From Methylobacterium sp. J-067 (lineage in GTDB: Bacteria; Pseudomonadota; Alphaproteobacteria; Rhizobiales; Beijerinckiaceae): a stretch of DNA of 63,549 nucleotides. Below, piece by piece: positions 6,857 to 15,035 of the stretch (position 1 is the stretch's first letter; the number at the start of each line of letters is the position of its first letter). Where the stretch lies: assembly GCF_022829465.1 (NCBI RefSeq), contig NZ_JAKSXZ010000030.1, forward strand, positions 1 through 63,549, read 5' to 3'. The notes under the pieces are model-generated. The model searched no databases and was not told the DNA's origin. It saw only the letters and a list, made by a program, of their open reading frames with translations. The translations under genes were made by a program, and so were the position numbers.

Positions 6857-7312
6857 GTGCTGAAAGTGAGTGAAGACAGCTTGGCGATTAACCATGGCAT
6901 CATTGAACAGGTCGGCGATATTGTCGCAGCATACGTATCCAACAACCACGTTGCCGCTGCCGATCTGCCAACCCTGATCGCGACTGTTCACGCTGCGATT
7001 GACGGCCTCAACCGACCCAGCAAAGGCGCAGAAGTCGGAGATGCTACGGAAGCTAAGGCCACCCCCGCGCAAATCAGGAGGTCCGTCCAGCCTGACGGGC
7101 TGATCAGCTTCATCGATGGCAAGGCGTACAAGACCTTGAAGCGACACCTCACCTCGCACGGGCTTACCCCGCAGCGCTATTGTGAGCAGTTCGGCCTACC
7201 ATCCGACTACCCGATGGTCGCCCCCTCATACAGCGAGAAGCGGTCGAACCTCGCCAAGGCGGCAGGCCTTGGACAGTTCCGTGAGCCGAAGGTACGGAGG
7301 AACGCGGCATAA
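6857..7312 (+). CDS. MucR/Ros-family transcriptional regulator lacking the zinc cysteines
   Basis: The 151-residue protein matches MucR/Ros regulators. An N-terminal oligomerisation segment (about 10-50, DIVAAYVSNNHV) is followed by the domain with LKRHLTSHGLTPQRYCEQF and SDYPMVAPSYSEKRSNLAK. In canonical Ros the finger is Cys2His2. Here the Cys positions read LISFIDGKAYK, so both cysteines are missing although the two histidines of the helix remain. Zinc-free Ros homologues are known in Mesorhizobium. Such proteins bind AT-rich DNA and act as nucleoid-associated repressors. The start is GTG at 6857 or GTG at 6866. It lies in AT-richer DNA, away from its likely chromosomal paralogues. Confidence 0.8.
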   Translation: MLKVSEDSLAINHGIIEQVGDIVAAYVSNNHVAAADLPTLIATVHAAIDGLNRPSKGAEVGDATEAKATPAQIRRSVQPDGLISFIDGKAYKTLKRHLTSHGLTPQRYCEQFGLPSDYPMVAPSYSEKRSNLAKAAGLGQFREPKVRRNAA

Positions 7313-7345
7313 GTCAGCGGCGCTTCGGCGCCGCCGTCAAGTTAG

Positions 7346-7528
7346 TTATGTCGGCTTGCGGCCTGGTGCCCAGCGTGGTTGGGCTACCGAACTTTCGGTA
7401 GCCTTTTCGTCTTTCAGTCTCCGTTCGGCAGTCTGAGTTTTATAGTTGCTCCAGCCCTTGCCAAATAAGGTACGAGCAAGCTGCTCCCAAACTTCATCAA
7501 GCGTTGGCGATTTAGAGGTATCGGGCAT
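7346..7528 (-). CDS. Possible small hypothetical protein (60 aa)
   Basis: The frame begins MPDTSKSPTLDEVWEQLA and reads like a real helical protein in its first half (aromatic and hydrophobic residues well spaced), then becomes polar and basic. No strong ribosome site precedes the ATG. It converges on the MucR-like gene. No family was recognised, and a chance frame cannot be excluded. Confidence 0.3.
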   Translation of the reverse strand: MPDTSKSPTLDEVWEQLARTLFGKGWSNYKTQTAERRLKDEKATESSVAQPRWAPGRKPT

Positions 7529-7704
7529 AGGCCGGTCTCAGTTTGAATGACTGTGATGCTCTGCTGCCTGAGCGGCCAAGGCTAAGCCACGAAGGCCGGC
7601 CCTTCCGCTTAGGGGCGTATGAGACCGGGCCGGCACGCTCCATGAGAAGATGCAAACAAGCTAGACTGCTTGCTGGCATTTGTGAACAGACTTCAGAGGC
7701 TTAG

Positions 7705-8094
7705 TTAGGCTCGGCCCGTTCCAGGCTTAGTAAATTCCCAGATCGGCACGCCCCACACCTGCCTGGCCTTGTTCCGATAGGCAGACCCCCGCGCGGTCAC
7801 GATCCGGGTTGCCTCGACGCCATGCACTTCATCGCCCCCGATCATTAGCGCCCCGCAGCAGTCGATGCGCAACGTCCCATGCTCCGGGTGGACCGCGAAC
7901 AGTTCGGCCGCCGTCCACCCTAGCCGGTGCGCCTCGGCGCCGAGCCGGTCGCAGAAGTCGATACCGCTCCCGCGGATCGCGGCCCACTTCGCCGGCACAA
8001 GGTATCGGCAGGGCGAGGCGTGAGGCGACAGGTTGTCGAGCTCTGCCCGCAAGCCGGCAACAGGATCGTGAAGGGTGGTGACATCGGATGACAT
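7705..8094 (-). CDS. Conserved-looking hypothetical protein (129 aa)
   Basis: The protein has a globular composition with segments that resemble a type of small rhizobiales protein found in accessory regions: ASPCRYLVPAKWAAIRG, a GWTAAELFAVHPEHGTLR stretch, and CCGALMIGGDEV. The conserved Trp, His and Cys residues suggest a fold of its own, but I cannot name a function. It is divergent from the 62-residue gene at 8141, with 46 bases between starts. Codon use is normal for the GC-rich parts of the window. Confidence 0.6.
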   Translation of the reverse strand: MSSDVTTLHDPVAGLRAELDNLSPHASPCRYLVPAKWAAIRGSGIDFCDRLGAEAHRLGWTAAELFAVHPEHGTLRIDCCGALMIGGDEVHGVEATRIVTARGSAYRNKARQVWGVPIWEFTKPGTGRA

Positions 8095-8140
8095 GCGGCC
8101 GAGCTACAGGACCGGCGCCGGGTGAGCTATACCCGCCTGC

Positions 8141-8329
8141 ATGGACCAGCCGCCCGACCTCATCGCCCAGGACGCGGCCGAAGCTCTCATCGCCCTCGGC
8201 TGGCCCGTCGAGCCCTACGGCCCTGATGTGGACCGCTGGCAGATTGGCGACCTAATCCTGACCGACGCCGACCTGATGGGGCTGGCAGCCCGGCAAGGCA
8301 TCCGCGTCGCCCTGGAACGGGTGCAGTGA
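8141..8329 (+). CDS. Small hypothetical protein (62 aa)
   Basis: It begins MDQPPDLIAQDAAEALIALG and continues with acidic and hydrophobic residues (WQIGDLILTDADLMGLAARQ), consistent with a small folded alpha/beta protein. It starts 46 bases from the divergent 129-residue gene and is followed after 10 bases by a 47-residue frame on the same strand. Function unknown. Confidence 0.5.
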   Translation: MDQPPDLIAQDAAEALIALGWPVEPYGPDVDRWQIGDLILTDADLMGLAARQGIRVALERVQ

Positions 8330-8339
8330 GCCGGCCGGC

Positions 8340-8483
8340 ATGTCTGATCCGACCGAACGGCCAAAGCCTCCCCCGCTTCGAGGCAAGCAACTGGCCGCGC
8401 TCCGCGCCATAGCCTCGACGCCCGGCGGTTTGCGGATCGTGGCTTACTCCTCGGCATGCCGGTTCTGCTACAGGTGGCATTAA
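8340..8483 (+). CDS. Very short hypothetical protein (47 aa) with C-terminal CxxC
   Basis: The frame runs from ATG 8340 to TAA 8483. It starts MSDPTERPKPPPLRG, has a helical middle (KQLAALRAIASTPGG) and ends with ACRFCYRWH, giving a CxxC pair. It follows the 62-residue gene by 10 bases. Its composition changes sharply at the stop, where the DNA becomes AT-rich. It may be a truncated gene cut at the border of the next segment. Confidence 0.35.
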   Translation: MSDPTERPKPPPLRGKQLAALRAIASTPGGLRIVAYSSACRFCYRWH

Positions 8484-8717
8484 TTAAGGTAAAGGAAATT
8501 TACCATCCCACGAATGAGAAATCTGAATAAACTAATTTCTGAAGTGTGTCTTCGATGCAATCGACATGATGCTGCGCTTACCTCAAAATTGGGTTGCCAT
8601 TTATTATCGAAAGATATCGCGGAATAAGATCCGAAAGATCTAATCGATGATCGCTGTGCAACAGCAATCGATTTTGCATCTACGAAATCAATTGAATAGC
8701 TCTATGGGGTAAAGAGG
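8484..8717. other. AT-rich intergenic region before the DUF4214 gene
   Basis: This 234-base stretch is clearly AT-richer than either flank and has no supported gene. It marks the border where the GC-rich accessory block ends and the AT-rich 5-prime part of the large surface-protein gene begins. It should contain that gene's promoter, but no confident -35/-10 pair can be named. A weak GGGGTAAAGAGG element just before 8718 provides the ribosome site. Confidence 0.4.
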
Positions 8718-10361
8718 ATGGGTACAATTGATAATCCGACTAGTCTTGGGTTTATCTCAGATTATGTCATACAAACAAATGGGCAATTGACTCATAGTAG
8801 CGGAGCGCTTGGTCAGTTTTCGGCAAACCCTAAGTATGACTATTACTCATTTACGTATCCGGGCGGATTACAACAAGTCACAATCAAGATCAATTTTCCT
8901 GCCGCTTCAAATATTAGCGCATTAGAGGAAAAATTTGCCCAAATAATACCAATATCTGGTATAAAAAGTATCGATGGTAGCGTTCAGACCGTTGATACGT
9001 TTGCCGATCCAATCCACAATTGGCAATTTGCGAAAAGTAATTATTCCCTAGATTACAAGCTCGATTACGCAAATCCCGGAAAAGCGATATTTGCGGTTTA
9101 TTCTGGCGACATTACAACCACGGGGCAACCAACCGGATCTTACTCTATTTCGGTTACAGATAAATTTGAGCTTCCTCCGACTTCTACGAGTGCCGGAACG
9201 GGCAGCGGCGGCTCAGGAGGATCGCTGCCGGATTTTGTGTCTAATGCCGAAGGTGTATCCTCAACGTCGCTTGCGCCCGGCGCGAACGTTTCTATCAACG
9301 GTCGTGTAGCAAACGTTGGAACAAGCGCGGCTGCACCGGGCCATATCGGGTACTATCTCTCGACCGACTCTAACATCACAACATCTGACCTTTTTCTCGG
9401 CCAGATCAATCAGGGCTCAATCGGGGCGGGCAGCTCTGTTGGCCTTTCCACCCAAGTGACGCTTCCGACCAATCTGAAAGCTGGGTCCTATTATCTCGGG
9501 TTCATAGCCGATTATGACAACGCTGTTGCCGAGTCGAACCAGTCGAATAATGCGAGCAGTGGAACTCTTATAACCGTTACAAACGGAGGATCCACCGCGA
9601 AAGCTCTGTTTGGCACGGTGACAACCGACCCTCACAGCTCCGGTGGACAGGTTTACGCCCTGTACGACGGCATCTTTGGCCGTGCGCCAGACACGCTCGG
9701 GCTTGAGTATTATGCCGACCAGATCGTACACGGAACTAACCCAGCGTCTCTAGCCACGAACTTTCTTGCCTCTCCAGAGGGTCAAGCTCGCTTTGGTGCC
9801 GTCGATAACACCGCCTTCGTTCAGCAACTCTACCAGAACACCCTGCACCGTGCCGCCGATGTGAGCGGTCTACAGTACCACCTCGACGAACTCGCCCACG
9901 GCGTCACCCGCGTCGATGTCGCGCAACACTTCGTATTCTCGCCCGAGCACTTGGCTAGCCTGCAACCGACCCTCAATGCCGGCTTGTTCGTGCCCGACGC
10001 GCAGGCGGCTCAGGTGGCCCGGGTGTACTACACCATGCTCGGCCGGGCGCCGGACGCAGGTGGTCTGGCGTACTACACGGACCAGCTCGACCACGGCGGA
10101 ACAGCGGCCAGCATCGCGCAGGTCTTCCTGAACTCGCCGGAGAGCCAAGCGACCTACGGCAAGCTGTCCAACAGTGCCTACGTCGACGCCCTGTACGTGA
10201 ACGCGCTGGGCCGCCACGCCGATGCCAGTGGCCTGAGCTACTGGACCGATCAACTCGACCATGGCGTGTCGCGGGCAGACCTTGCGGTGTCCCTTTCGCA
10301 GTCGCCCGAGTCCCAGAACCTGCACTTGGCCCAGATCGAACAGGGCTGGCACCTCAGCTGA
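8718..10361 (+). CDS. CARDB and DUF4214 repeat surface/secreted protein
   Basis: The 547-residue protein has no classical signal peptide. Residues about 15-150 form a beta-rich N-terminal domain. A Gly/Ser linker (158-169) leads to a CARDB-type adhesion domain (about 169-288, with SYYLGFIADYDNAVAESNQSN split by short turns). Then come four DUF4214 repeats (about 310-360, 365-415, 430-480, 487-540), each with the pattern LGRxPDxxGLxYxxDQLxHG. DUF4214 is common in S-layer-like and type I-secreted proteins of alphaproteobacteria and cyanobacteria. Lack of a signal peptide fits type I export, but no transporter genes are adjacent. The first half of the gene is AT-rich and the last half GC-rich, so it looks like a fusion of two sources. 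Confidence 0.75.
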   Translation: MGTIDNPTSLGFISDYVIQTNGQLTHSSGALGQFSANPKYDYYSFTYPGGLQQVTIKINFPAASNISALEEKFAQIIPISGIKSIDGSVQTVDTFADPIHNWQFAKSNYSLDYKLDYANPGKAIFAVYSGDITTTGQPTGSYSISVTDKFELPPTSTSAGTGSGGSGGSLPDFVSNAEGVSSTSLAPGANVSINGRVANVGTSAAAPGHIGYYLSTDSNITTSDLFLGQINQGSIGAGSSVGLSTQVTLPTNLKAGSYYLGFIADYDNAVAESNQSNNASSGTLITVTNGGSTAKALFGTVTTDPHSSGGQVYALYDGIFGRAPDTLGLEYYADQIVHGTNPASLATNFLASPEGQARFGAVDNTAFVQQLYQNTLHRAADVSGLQYHLDELAHGVTRVDVAQHFVFSPEHLASLQPTLNAGLFVPDAQAAQVARVYYTMLGRAPDAGGLAYYTDQLDHGGTAASIAQVFLNSPESQATYGKLSNSAYVDALYVNALGRHADASGLSYWTDQLDHGVSRADLAVSLSQSPESQNLHLAQIEQGWHLS

Positions 10362-10424
10362 ACGCCTCAATGGGCCTCGGATCGCTCAGAAGGCCAGAGC
10401 ATCCGCGACGCCATCCGCTCCGAT

Positions 10425-10453
10425 CAGCATTCGTTTGTCGCATCGGAATGCTG
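10425..10453. terminator. Possible terminator hairpin between convergent genes
   Basis: cagcattc and gaatgctg pair perfectly over 8 bp around a 13-base loop, in the gap between the DUF4214 gene and the convergent response-regulator gene. No T-run follows on either strand, so its strength as a terminator is doubtful. Confidence 0.3.
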
Positions 10454-10488
10454 AAGCGAGGGAGCTGACCTCGGCGCGTTACGATGCG

Positions 10489-11400
10489 TCAACCGCCGCC
10501 CTGGATGTAGCGGTTGGCGATCATCGACGCCGCGGTGCGGTTCTCGACTCCGAGCTTGGCGTAGATGGCTTCGAGATGCTTCGTCACCGTCCGGTGGCTG
10601 AGGCCCAGGATCTCGCCGATGTCGCGGCTCGCCTTGCCCTGGGACAGCCAGAACAGGACGTCCGCCTCGCGGGCGGTGATGGGCAGGCTCGCGCGCAGGC
10701 GGGCGAGGCTCAACGCCGGGTCGTCCTGCGACAGGCGCAACAGGATCTCCTCGGCCGTCCCGCCCACGAAGCTGAGGCTGTGCGGTGGGCCGTCCGATCC
10801 CTTCAGCGTCACGGAACCGGTGGTCGTCCCCGCGAGACAGGAGCGGAGCCACGCCACCGCCTCGGGCGGCAGGGACAGGACGCCGTCGGGCGTCGCGGCC
10901 AGGGAGGCGATGAGCTGTCCCGCCTGGGGCGTGCACCACAGGACCCGGCCGTCCGCCGCCACCGCCAGCAGGGTCCGCCCCATCGCGTCGAGGGCGGTGC
11001 GGGCGCTGCGGGCGGATCGCGCCCCGGCAAGATGGGTGCGGATGCGGGCCAGCAACTCGTCGGGGACGATGGGCTTCGTCACGTAGTCGACGCCGCCCGC
11101 GTCGAGGCCCCGCACGATGTGCTCGGTCTCGCTGAGCCCGGTCATGAAGATCACCGGGACGCTGGCGAGATGCGGCTTCGCCTTGAGTCGGCGGCAGGTC
11201 TCGAACCCGTCGAGGCCCGGCATCACCGCGTCGAGCAGGATCACGTCGGGTGTGACCTCGTCCACCAGGGCGAGGGCGAGATCGCCCGCCACCGCGATCA
11301 GCACCGTCGCGCCGGAGCGTTCGATCGCCTCGGTCAGGAAGCTCAGGGTCTCGGGGGAATCGTCGACGACGAGGATCACGTCGCGGCCGGGCTCAGTCAT
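10489..11400 (-). CDS. LuxR/NarL-type response regulator of the amide/urea locus
   Basis: The 303-residue protein has an N-terminal receiver domain (about 8-122; phospho-acceptor Asp in VILLDAVMPG, conserved Lys in VTKPIVP), a middle region (about 135-225) that resembles a PAS-like module (LLAVAADGRVLWCTPQAG), and a C-terminal LuxR-type HTH (about 235-300; LPITAREADVLFWLSQGKAS). Typical NarL-family regulators are near 210 residues, so the middle module is an insertion. Its start lies inside the end of the hybrid kinase gene (8-base overlap), so the two are co-transcribed. It is the likely transcription factor for the divergent transporter/amidase operon. Confidence 0.88.
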   Translation of the reverse strand: MTEPGRDVILVVDDSPETLSFLTEAIERSGATVLIAVAGDLALALVDEVTPDVILLDAVMPGLDGFETCRRLKAKPHLASVPVIFMTGLSETEHIVRGLDAGGVDYVTKPIVPDELLARIRTHLAGARSARSARTALDAMGRTLLAVAADGRVLWCTPQAGQLIASLAATPDGVLSLPPEAVAWLRSCLAGTTTGSVTLKGSDGPPHSLSFVGGTAEEILLRLSQDDPALSLARLRASLPITAREADVLFWLSQGKASRDIGEILGLSHRTVTKHLEAIYAKLGVENRTAASMIANRYIQGGG

Positions 11401-14400
11401 CGCCGGCGAGCTCCTTCAGCACCGTCAGGTAGCGGCGCAGGTCGAAGCCCGCGCATAGCCCGCGCATCTCCGCCACGAAGTCCGGCGGAACGGTGTCGTC
11501 CTGTTCCATCGCCGCGAGCTTCGCCTCGATGCCCCGGATATGCCCGATCCGACCGAGGCGCAGCAGGTCGCCGATATGGGCGGCGGCGGGGCGGTCCGCC
11601 CCGGGCGGGCCGTCCGCCTCCGCCGTCGGTCGCGGCGCGGCGCCCGTCTCCGTCCAGTCGAGGCGCAGCAGGGCGCCAGTCCGGTCCAGCACGTCGCGCA
11701 GGTCGAAGGGCTTGGTGAGGATCGCGTCGTGGGGCGGGCTGTCGCCCCGCACGGGGCCGAGTTCGTGGACGTTGGCAGACATCATCACGATCGGCCCGCC
11801 ATGGCCCCGCGCCCGCAGCGCCGCCGCCACGTCCCAGCCGCTCAGGCCCGGCATCGCGATGTCGAGGAGGATCAAGTCGATCGCGTCCGATTCCGTCGCC
11901 TCCGCCACCGCCGAGAGGCAGGCGGCCCCGGTCTCGGCCTCGCGCACCGTGAGCCCGCGCGGTTCCAGGATGGCCCGCATCAGGGTGCGGTGCGCGCTGT
12001 CGTCATCGACCACGAGCACCGTCCGGCGGGGGCCCGCATAGCCGGGCTCCGCGCGGGGCACGGGGGCGACCGTCGGCACCAGCGTGGGCTGGGTCACCGT
12101 GGCCAGCATCAGGCGCAGCCGGGCCTGCGTCCCGCCCCCCGGCGCCGGCATCAGCGAAACCTCCCCGCCGAGGAGCTGCGCCAGCAGGTTGGCGATGGTG
12201 AGCCCGAGGCCGGTTCCGGGCGTGCTGCGGGCGGCGGGCGTCGAGCCGCGCTCGAACGGCTCGAAGATCCGGGCGCGGTCCGCCTCCGGGATGCCGGGGC
12301 CCGTGTCGCGGATCGTAAAGACCGCGACCTGGCTGCGGTAGCTGAGGTCGAGCGAGACGGTCCCGCGCGGCGTGAACTTGATGGCGTTCGACAGGAGGTT
12401 GAGCAGCACCTGGCGCAGGCGCTTCTCGTCGGTGGCGACGACCTGGGGCAGGGTCTCGGGGCGGGTGAAGCGGAAATCGAGCCCGGCCTCGCGGGCCTGG
12501 AGCCGGACCATGTCGGCGAGCTGATCGAGGAAATCCGAGAGCCGGATCTCGTCGCGGTTGATCTGCAGGCGGCCGGCCTCCATCCGCGAGATGTCGAGAA
12601 GCCCGTCGATCAGGCCCGAAAGGTGCTGGGCGCTGCGCCGGATGACGCGGATGCCGTTGAGGCGGGCGGGGGGGATCGTCGGGTCGGTCTCGAGGAGCTG
12701 GGCGTAGCCGAGCACGCTGGAGAGCGGGGTCCGCAACTCGTGGCTGAGGCCGACGACGTAGCGGCTCTTGGCTTGGTTGGCGGCCTCGGCCCGCTCCTTG
12801 GCCTCCTGCAGCTTCGCGTCGGTCACCTTGTGCGCGGCGATCTCGGCCTCGTAGAGGACGGTCTGGCGCCGCGTCTCGGCCTGAGCGACCCGCCGGCTTT
12901 CCTGCGCGAGCACGAATAGCCACGCGACGACCCCGAGGATGACGACGAGGATGAAGAACACGCTGGTCAGCGCCGCGCGCAGGACCTCGCGGTGGTCCGG
13001 GTGGGCGATGCTCGCGCCCGCATGCACGACGCCGAGGATCAGGCCGATCACCGCGCAGAGCGTCAGCATCACCGCCAGATAGCGGCCCAGCGGCGCACCG
13101 ATCCAGGCGGCCGTGCGGCGCGGCAGGATGCGCGCGAGGGCGTCCTGCGCCTGGACCTCGAGACGGCCGTGGGGCTTGCAGAGGTCGCCGCAGCGGGCGT
13201 CGAGGGAGCAGCACAGGGAGCAGATCGGCGCGTCGTAGGCCGGGCAATGGGCCATGTCCTCGCCCTCGAAGGGCAATTCGCAGACTCGGCAGGTGATCTC
13301 GCCCGCCCCCCAGTCCCGGCGCGGCGCCCGGGCGAGATACCAGCGCCCTCCCGTCGCCCAGGCTAGCGCGGGCGCCGCGCCGAACGCGATGGCCAGCGTC
13401 AGCATCGGGGCGAAGGCCTGGGGCGTGGGCCCCAGGAGGCCGAGGTAGAGCAGGCAGCCCGCCGCCAGGGCCAGCAGCATCGCCCCTGTGCCGACCGGGT
13501 TGACCGCGTAGAGATGCGCCCGCTTGAACTCGATGCCGGGCGGCGACAGGCCGAGCGGCTTGTTGACGGCGAGGTCGGCGGCCAGCGCCCCGACCCAGGC
13601 CGAGACGACGCAGGCATAGAGCGGCAGGGTGCTCTCGATCGTCTTGTCGATGCCGAGCATCATCAACAGCACGGCGATGGCGACGTTGAAGACGAGCCAG
13701 ACCACCCGGCCGGGATGGCTGTGCGTGAGGCGCGAGAAGAAGTTCGACCACGCGATCGAGCCGGCATAGGCGTTGGTCAGGTTGATCTTGAGCTGCGAGA
13801 CGAGGACGAAGGCCCCCATCAGCAGGAGCGCCGCCCGTCCGTTCCCGCCGGTCACGTAGCCGAAGGCGACGCGGTACATCTGGGTCGGTTCGGCGGCCTG
13901 ATCGGGTGGGACGCCGTGGGACAGGGCGAGGACCGCGAGCCCGGCGCCGAGCAGGATCTTGGCCATGCCGGGCAGGATCCACCCGGCGCCGCCGGCCAGC
14001 ACCGCCAGCCACCACGTACGGTCGCGCGCGGAGGTCGGCTCGGGCACGAAGCGCAGGAAATCCACCTGCTCGCCCACCTGGGCCAGCAGGGCCAGCAGCA
14101 CCCCGGTGGCGGTGCCGAACCGCGCGAGGTCGAAGCCGTCGCCCCGTCCGTCGAGGCCGGGGAACGCCGCCAGCGCGGGCAGGGCGGCGGGATCCCGGAC
14201 GGCGATGAAGACGAGGGGCAGCAGGCCGAGGGCGAGCCAGAGGGGCTGCGTCCAGATCTGGATCCGGCTGATCAGGCGGATGCCGTAGGCCACGAGGGGA
14301 ATCACTGCGCTCGCGCAGACGAGATAGCCGATCCAGAGCGGCAGCCCGAGGCAGAGCTGCAGCGCCAGCGCCATGATCGCCGCCTCGATGGCGAAGAACA

Positions 14401-14782
14401 GGAAGGTGAAGCTCGCGTAGATCAGCGAGGTCACCGTCGAGCCGAGATAGCCGAAGCCCGCCCCGCGGGTGAGCAGATCCATGTCCACGCCGTAGCGGGC
14501 GGCGTAGGTGGTGATCGGCGCGGCGGTGGCGAAGATGATCAGGCCGACGGCGAGGATCGCCGCCAGGGCGTTAACGAAGCCCGCCGTGAGGACGAGCGTG
14601 CCGCCGATCGCCTCCAGCGCCAGGAACGACACCGAGCCGAGCGCCGTCTGCGCGACCGCGAAGCCCGACCAGCGCCGTGCCTTCTTGGCCGTGAAGCGGA
14701 GGGCGTAATCCTCCAGGGTCTCGTCCGCGACGAAGCGGTTGTAGTCGCGCCGGATCGGGATGATGCGCTGCGGGCCGCTCAT
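11393..14782 (-). CDS. Hybrid histidine kinase with NCS1 permease-like sensor domain
   Basis: The 1129-residue membrane protein starts with an NCS1 (purine/cytosine permease) transporter-like domain of about twelve helices (residues about 20-470). A cysteine-rich cluster follows (498-535: CRVC, then C513, C521, C524, C525, C531, C535), then two or three more membrane segments (about 565-625), a coiled coil (630-675), HisKA (His681 in GLSHELRTPL), HATPase (about 785-895; DTGPGIP and GTGLGL) and a C-terminal receiver (Asp974 in LLDIAMPG). Transporter-coupled kinases such as CbrA (with an SSS domain) are a precedent. Here the permease module probably senses or transports an amide, urea or nucleobase-like nitrogen source. 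I chose the ATG at 14782; an open frame extends upstream to 14854. Confidence 0.9.
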   Translation of the reverse strand: MSGPQRIIPIRRDYNRFVADETLEDYALRFTAKKARRWSGFAVAQTALGSVSFLALEAIGGTLVLTAGFVNALAAILAVGLIIFATAAPITTYAARYGVDMDLLTRGAGFGYLGSTVTSLIYASFTFLFFAIEAAIMALALQLCLGLPLWIGYLVCASAVIPLVAYGIRLISRIQIWTQPLWLALGLLPLVFIAVRDPAALPALAAFPGLDGRGDGFDLARFGTATGVLLALLAQVGEQVDFLRFVPEPTSARDRTWWLAVLAGGAGWILPGMAKILLGAGLAVLALSHGVPPDQAAEPTQMYRVAFGYVTGGNGRAALLLMGAFVLVSQLKINLTNAYAGSIAWSNFFSRLTHSHPGRVVWLVFNVAIAVLLMMLGIDKTIESTLPLYACVVSAWVGALAADLAVNKPLGLSPPGIEFKRAHLYAVNPVGTGAMLLALAAGCLLYLGLLGPTPQAFAPMLTLAIAFGAAPALAWATGGRWYLARAPRRDWGAGEITCRVCELPFEGEDMAHCPAYDAPICSLCCSLDARCGDLCKPHGRLEVQAQDALARILPRRTAAWIGAPLGRYLAVMLTLCAVIGLILGVVHAGASIAHPDHREVLRAALTSVFFILVVILGVVAWLFVLAQESRRVAQAETRRQTVLYEAEIAAHKVTDAKLQEAKERAEAANQAKSRYVVGLSHELRTPLSSVLGYAQLLETDPTIPPARLNGIRVIRRSAQHLSGLIDGLLDISRMEAGRLQINRDEIRLSDFLDQLADMVRLQAREAGLDFRFTRPETLPQVVATDEKRLRQVLLNLLSNAIKFTPRGTVSLDLSYRSQVAVFTIRDTGPGIPEADRARIFEPFERGSTPAARSTPGTGLGLTIANLLAQLLGGEVSLMPAPGGGTQARLRLMLATVTQPTLVPTVAPVPRAEPGYAGPRRTVLVVDDDSAHRTLMRAILEPRGLTVREAETGAACLSAVAEATESDAIDLILLDIAMPGLSGWDVAAALRARGHGGPIVMMSANVHELGPVRGDSPPHDAILTKPFDLRDVLDRTGALLRLDWTETGAAPRPTAEADGPPGADRPAAAHIGDLLRLGRIGHIRGIEAKLAAMEQDDTVPPDFVAEMRGLCAGFDLRRYLTVLKELAGDD

Positions 14783-14941
14783 CGGTCGCCGACCGGGCAT
14801 GCGGGCGCGACCGCGCGCGATCCGGGCCGCACGGCACAAGGCGCTCCCGCGCAACGTGGATTCCCGATCCTGAGCGCCATCGGTCCCTGGACTAGCCGGG
14901 TCGACGGTGCCTCAGAGGCAAGAGCCCGGCCATACGCAAAA

Positions 14942-14955
14942 CAGCGTATATGCTG
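14942..14955. promoter_or_regulatory. Near-palindrome in the divergent control region
   Basis: The sequence cagcgtatatgctg matches its reverse complement at 12 of 14 positions. It sits in the 253-base gap between the divergent kinase and transporter genes, about 80 bases before the first transporter start. NarL-type regulators bind short inverted repeats of this kind, so it is a candidate site for the neighbouring response regulator. The assignment is inference. Confidence 0.3.
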
Positions 14956-15035
14956 CGCTGCGGCGACCGCCCTAGCCTGCATCGGTCGATCCGGGGGCCG
15001 CCTCTCAAGGCCCCGGACGCAACCGGGGCAGGGCA

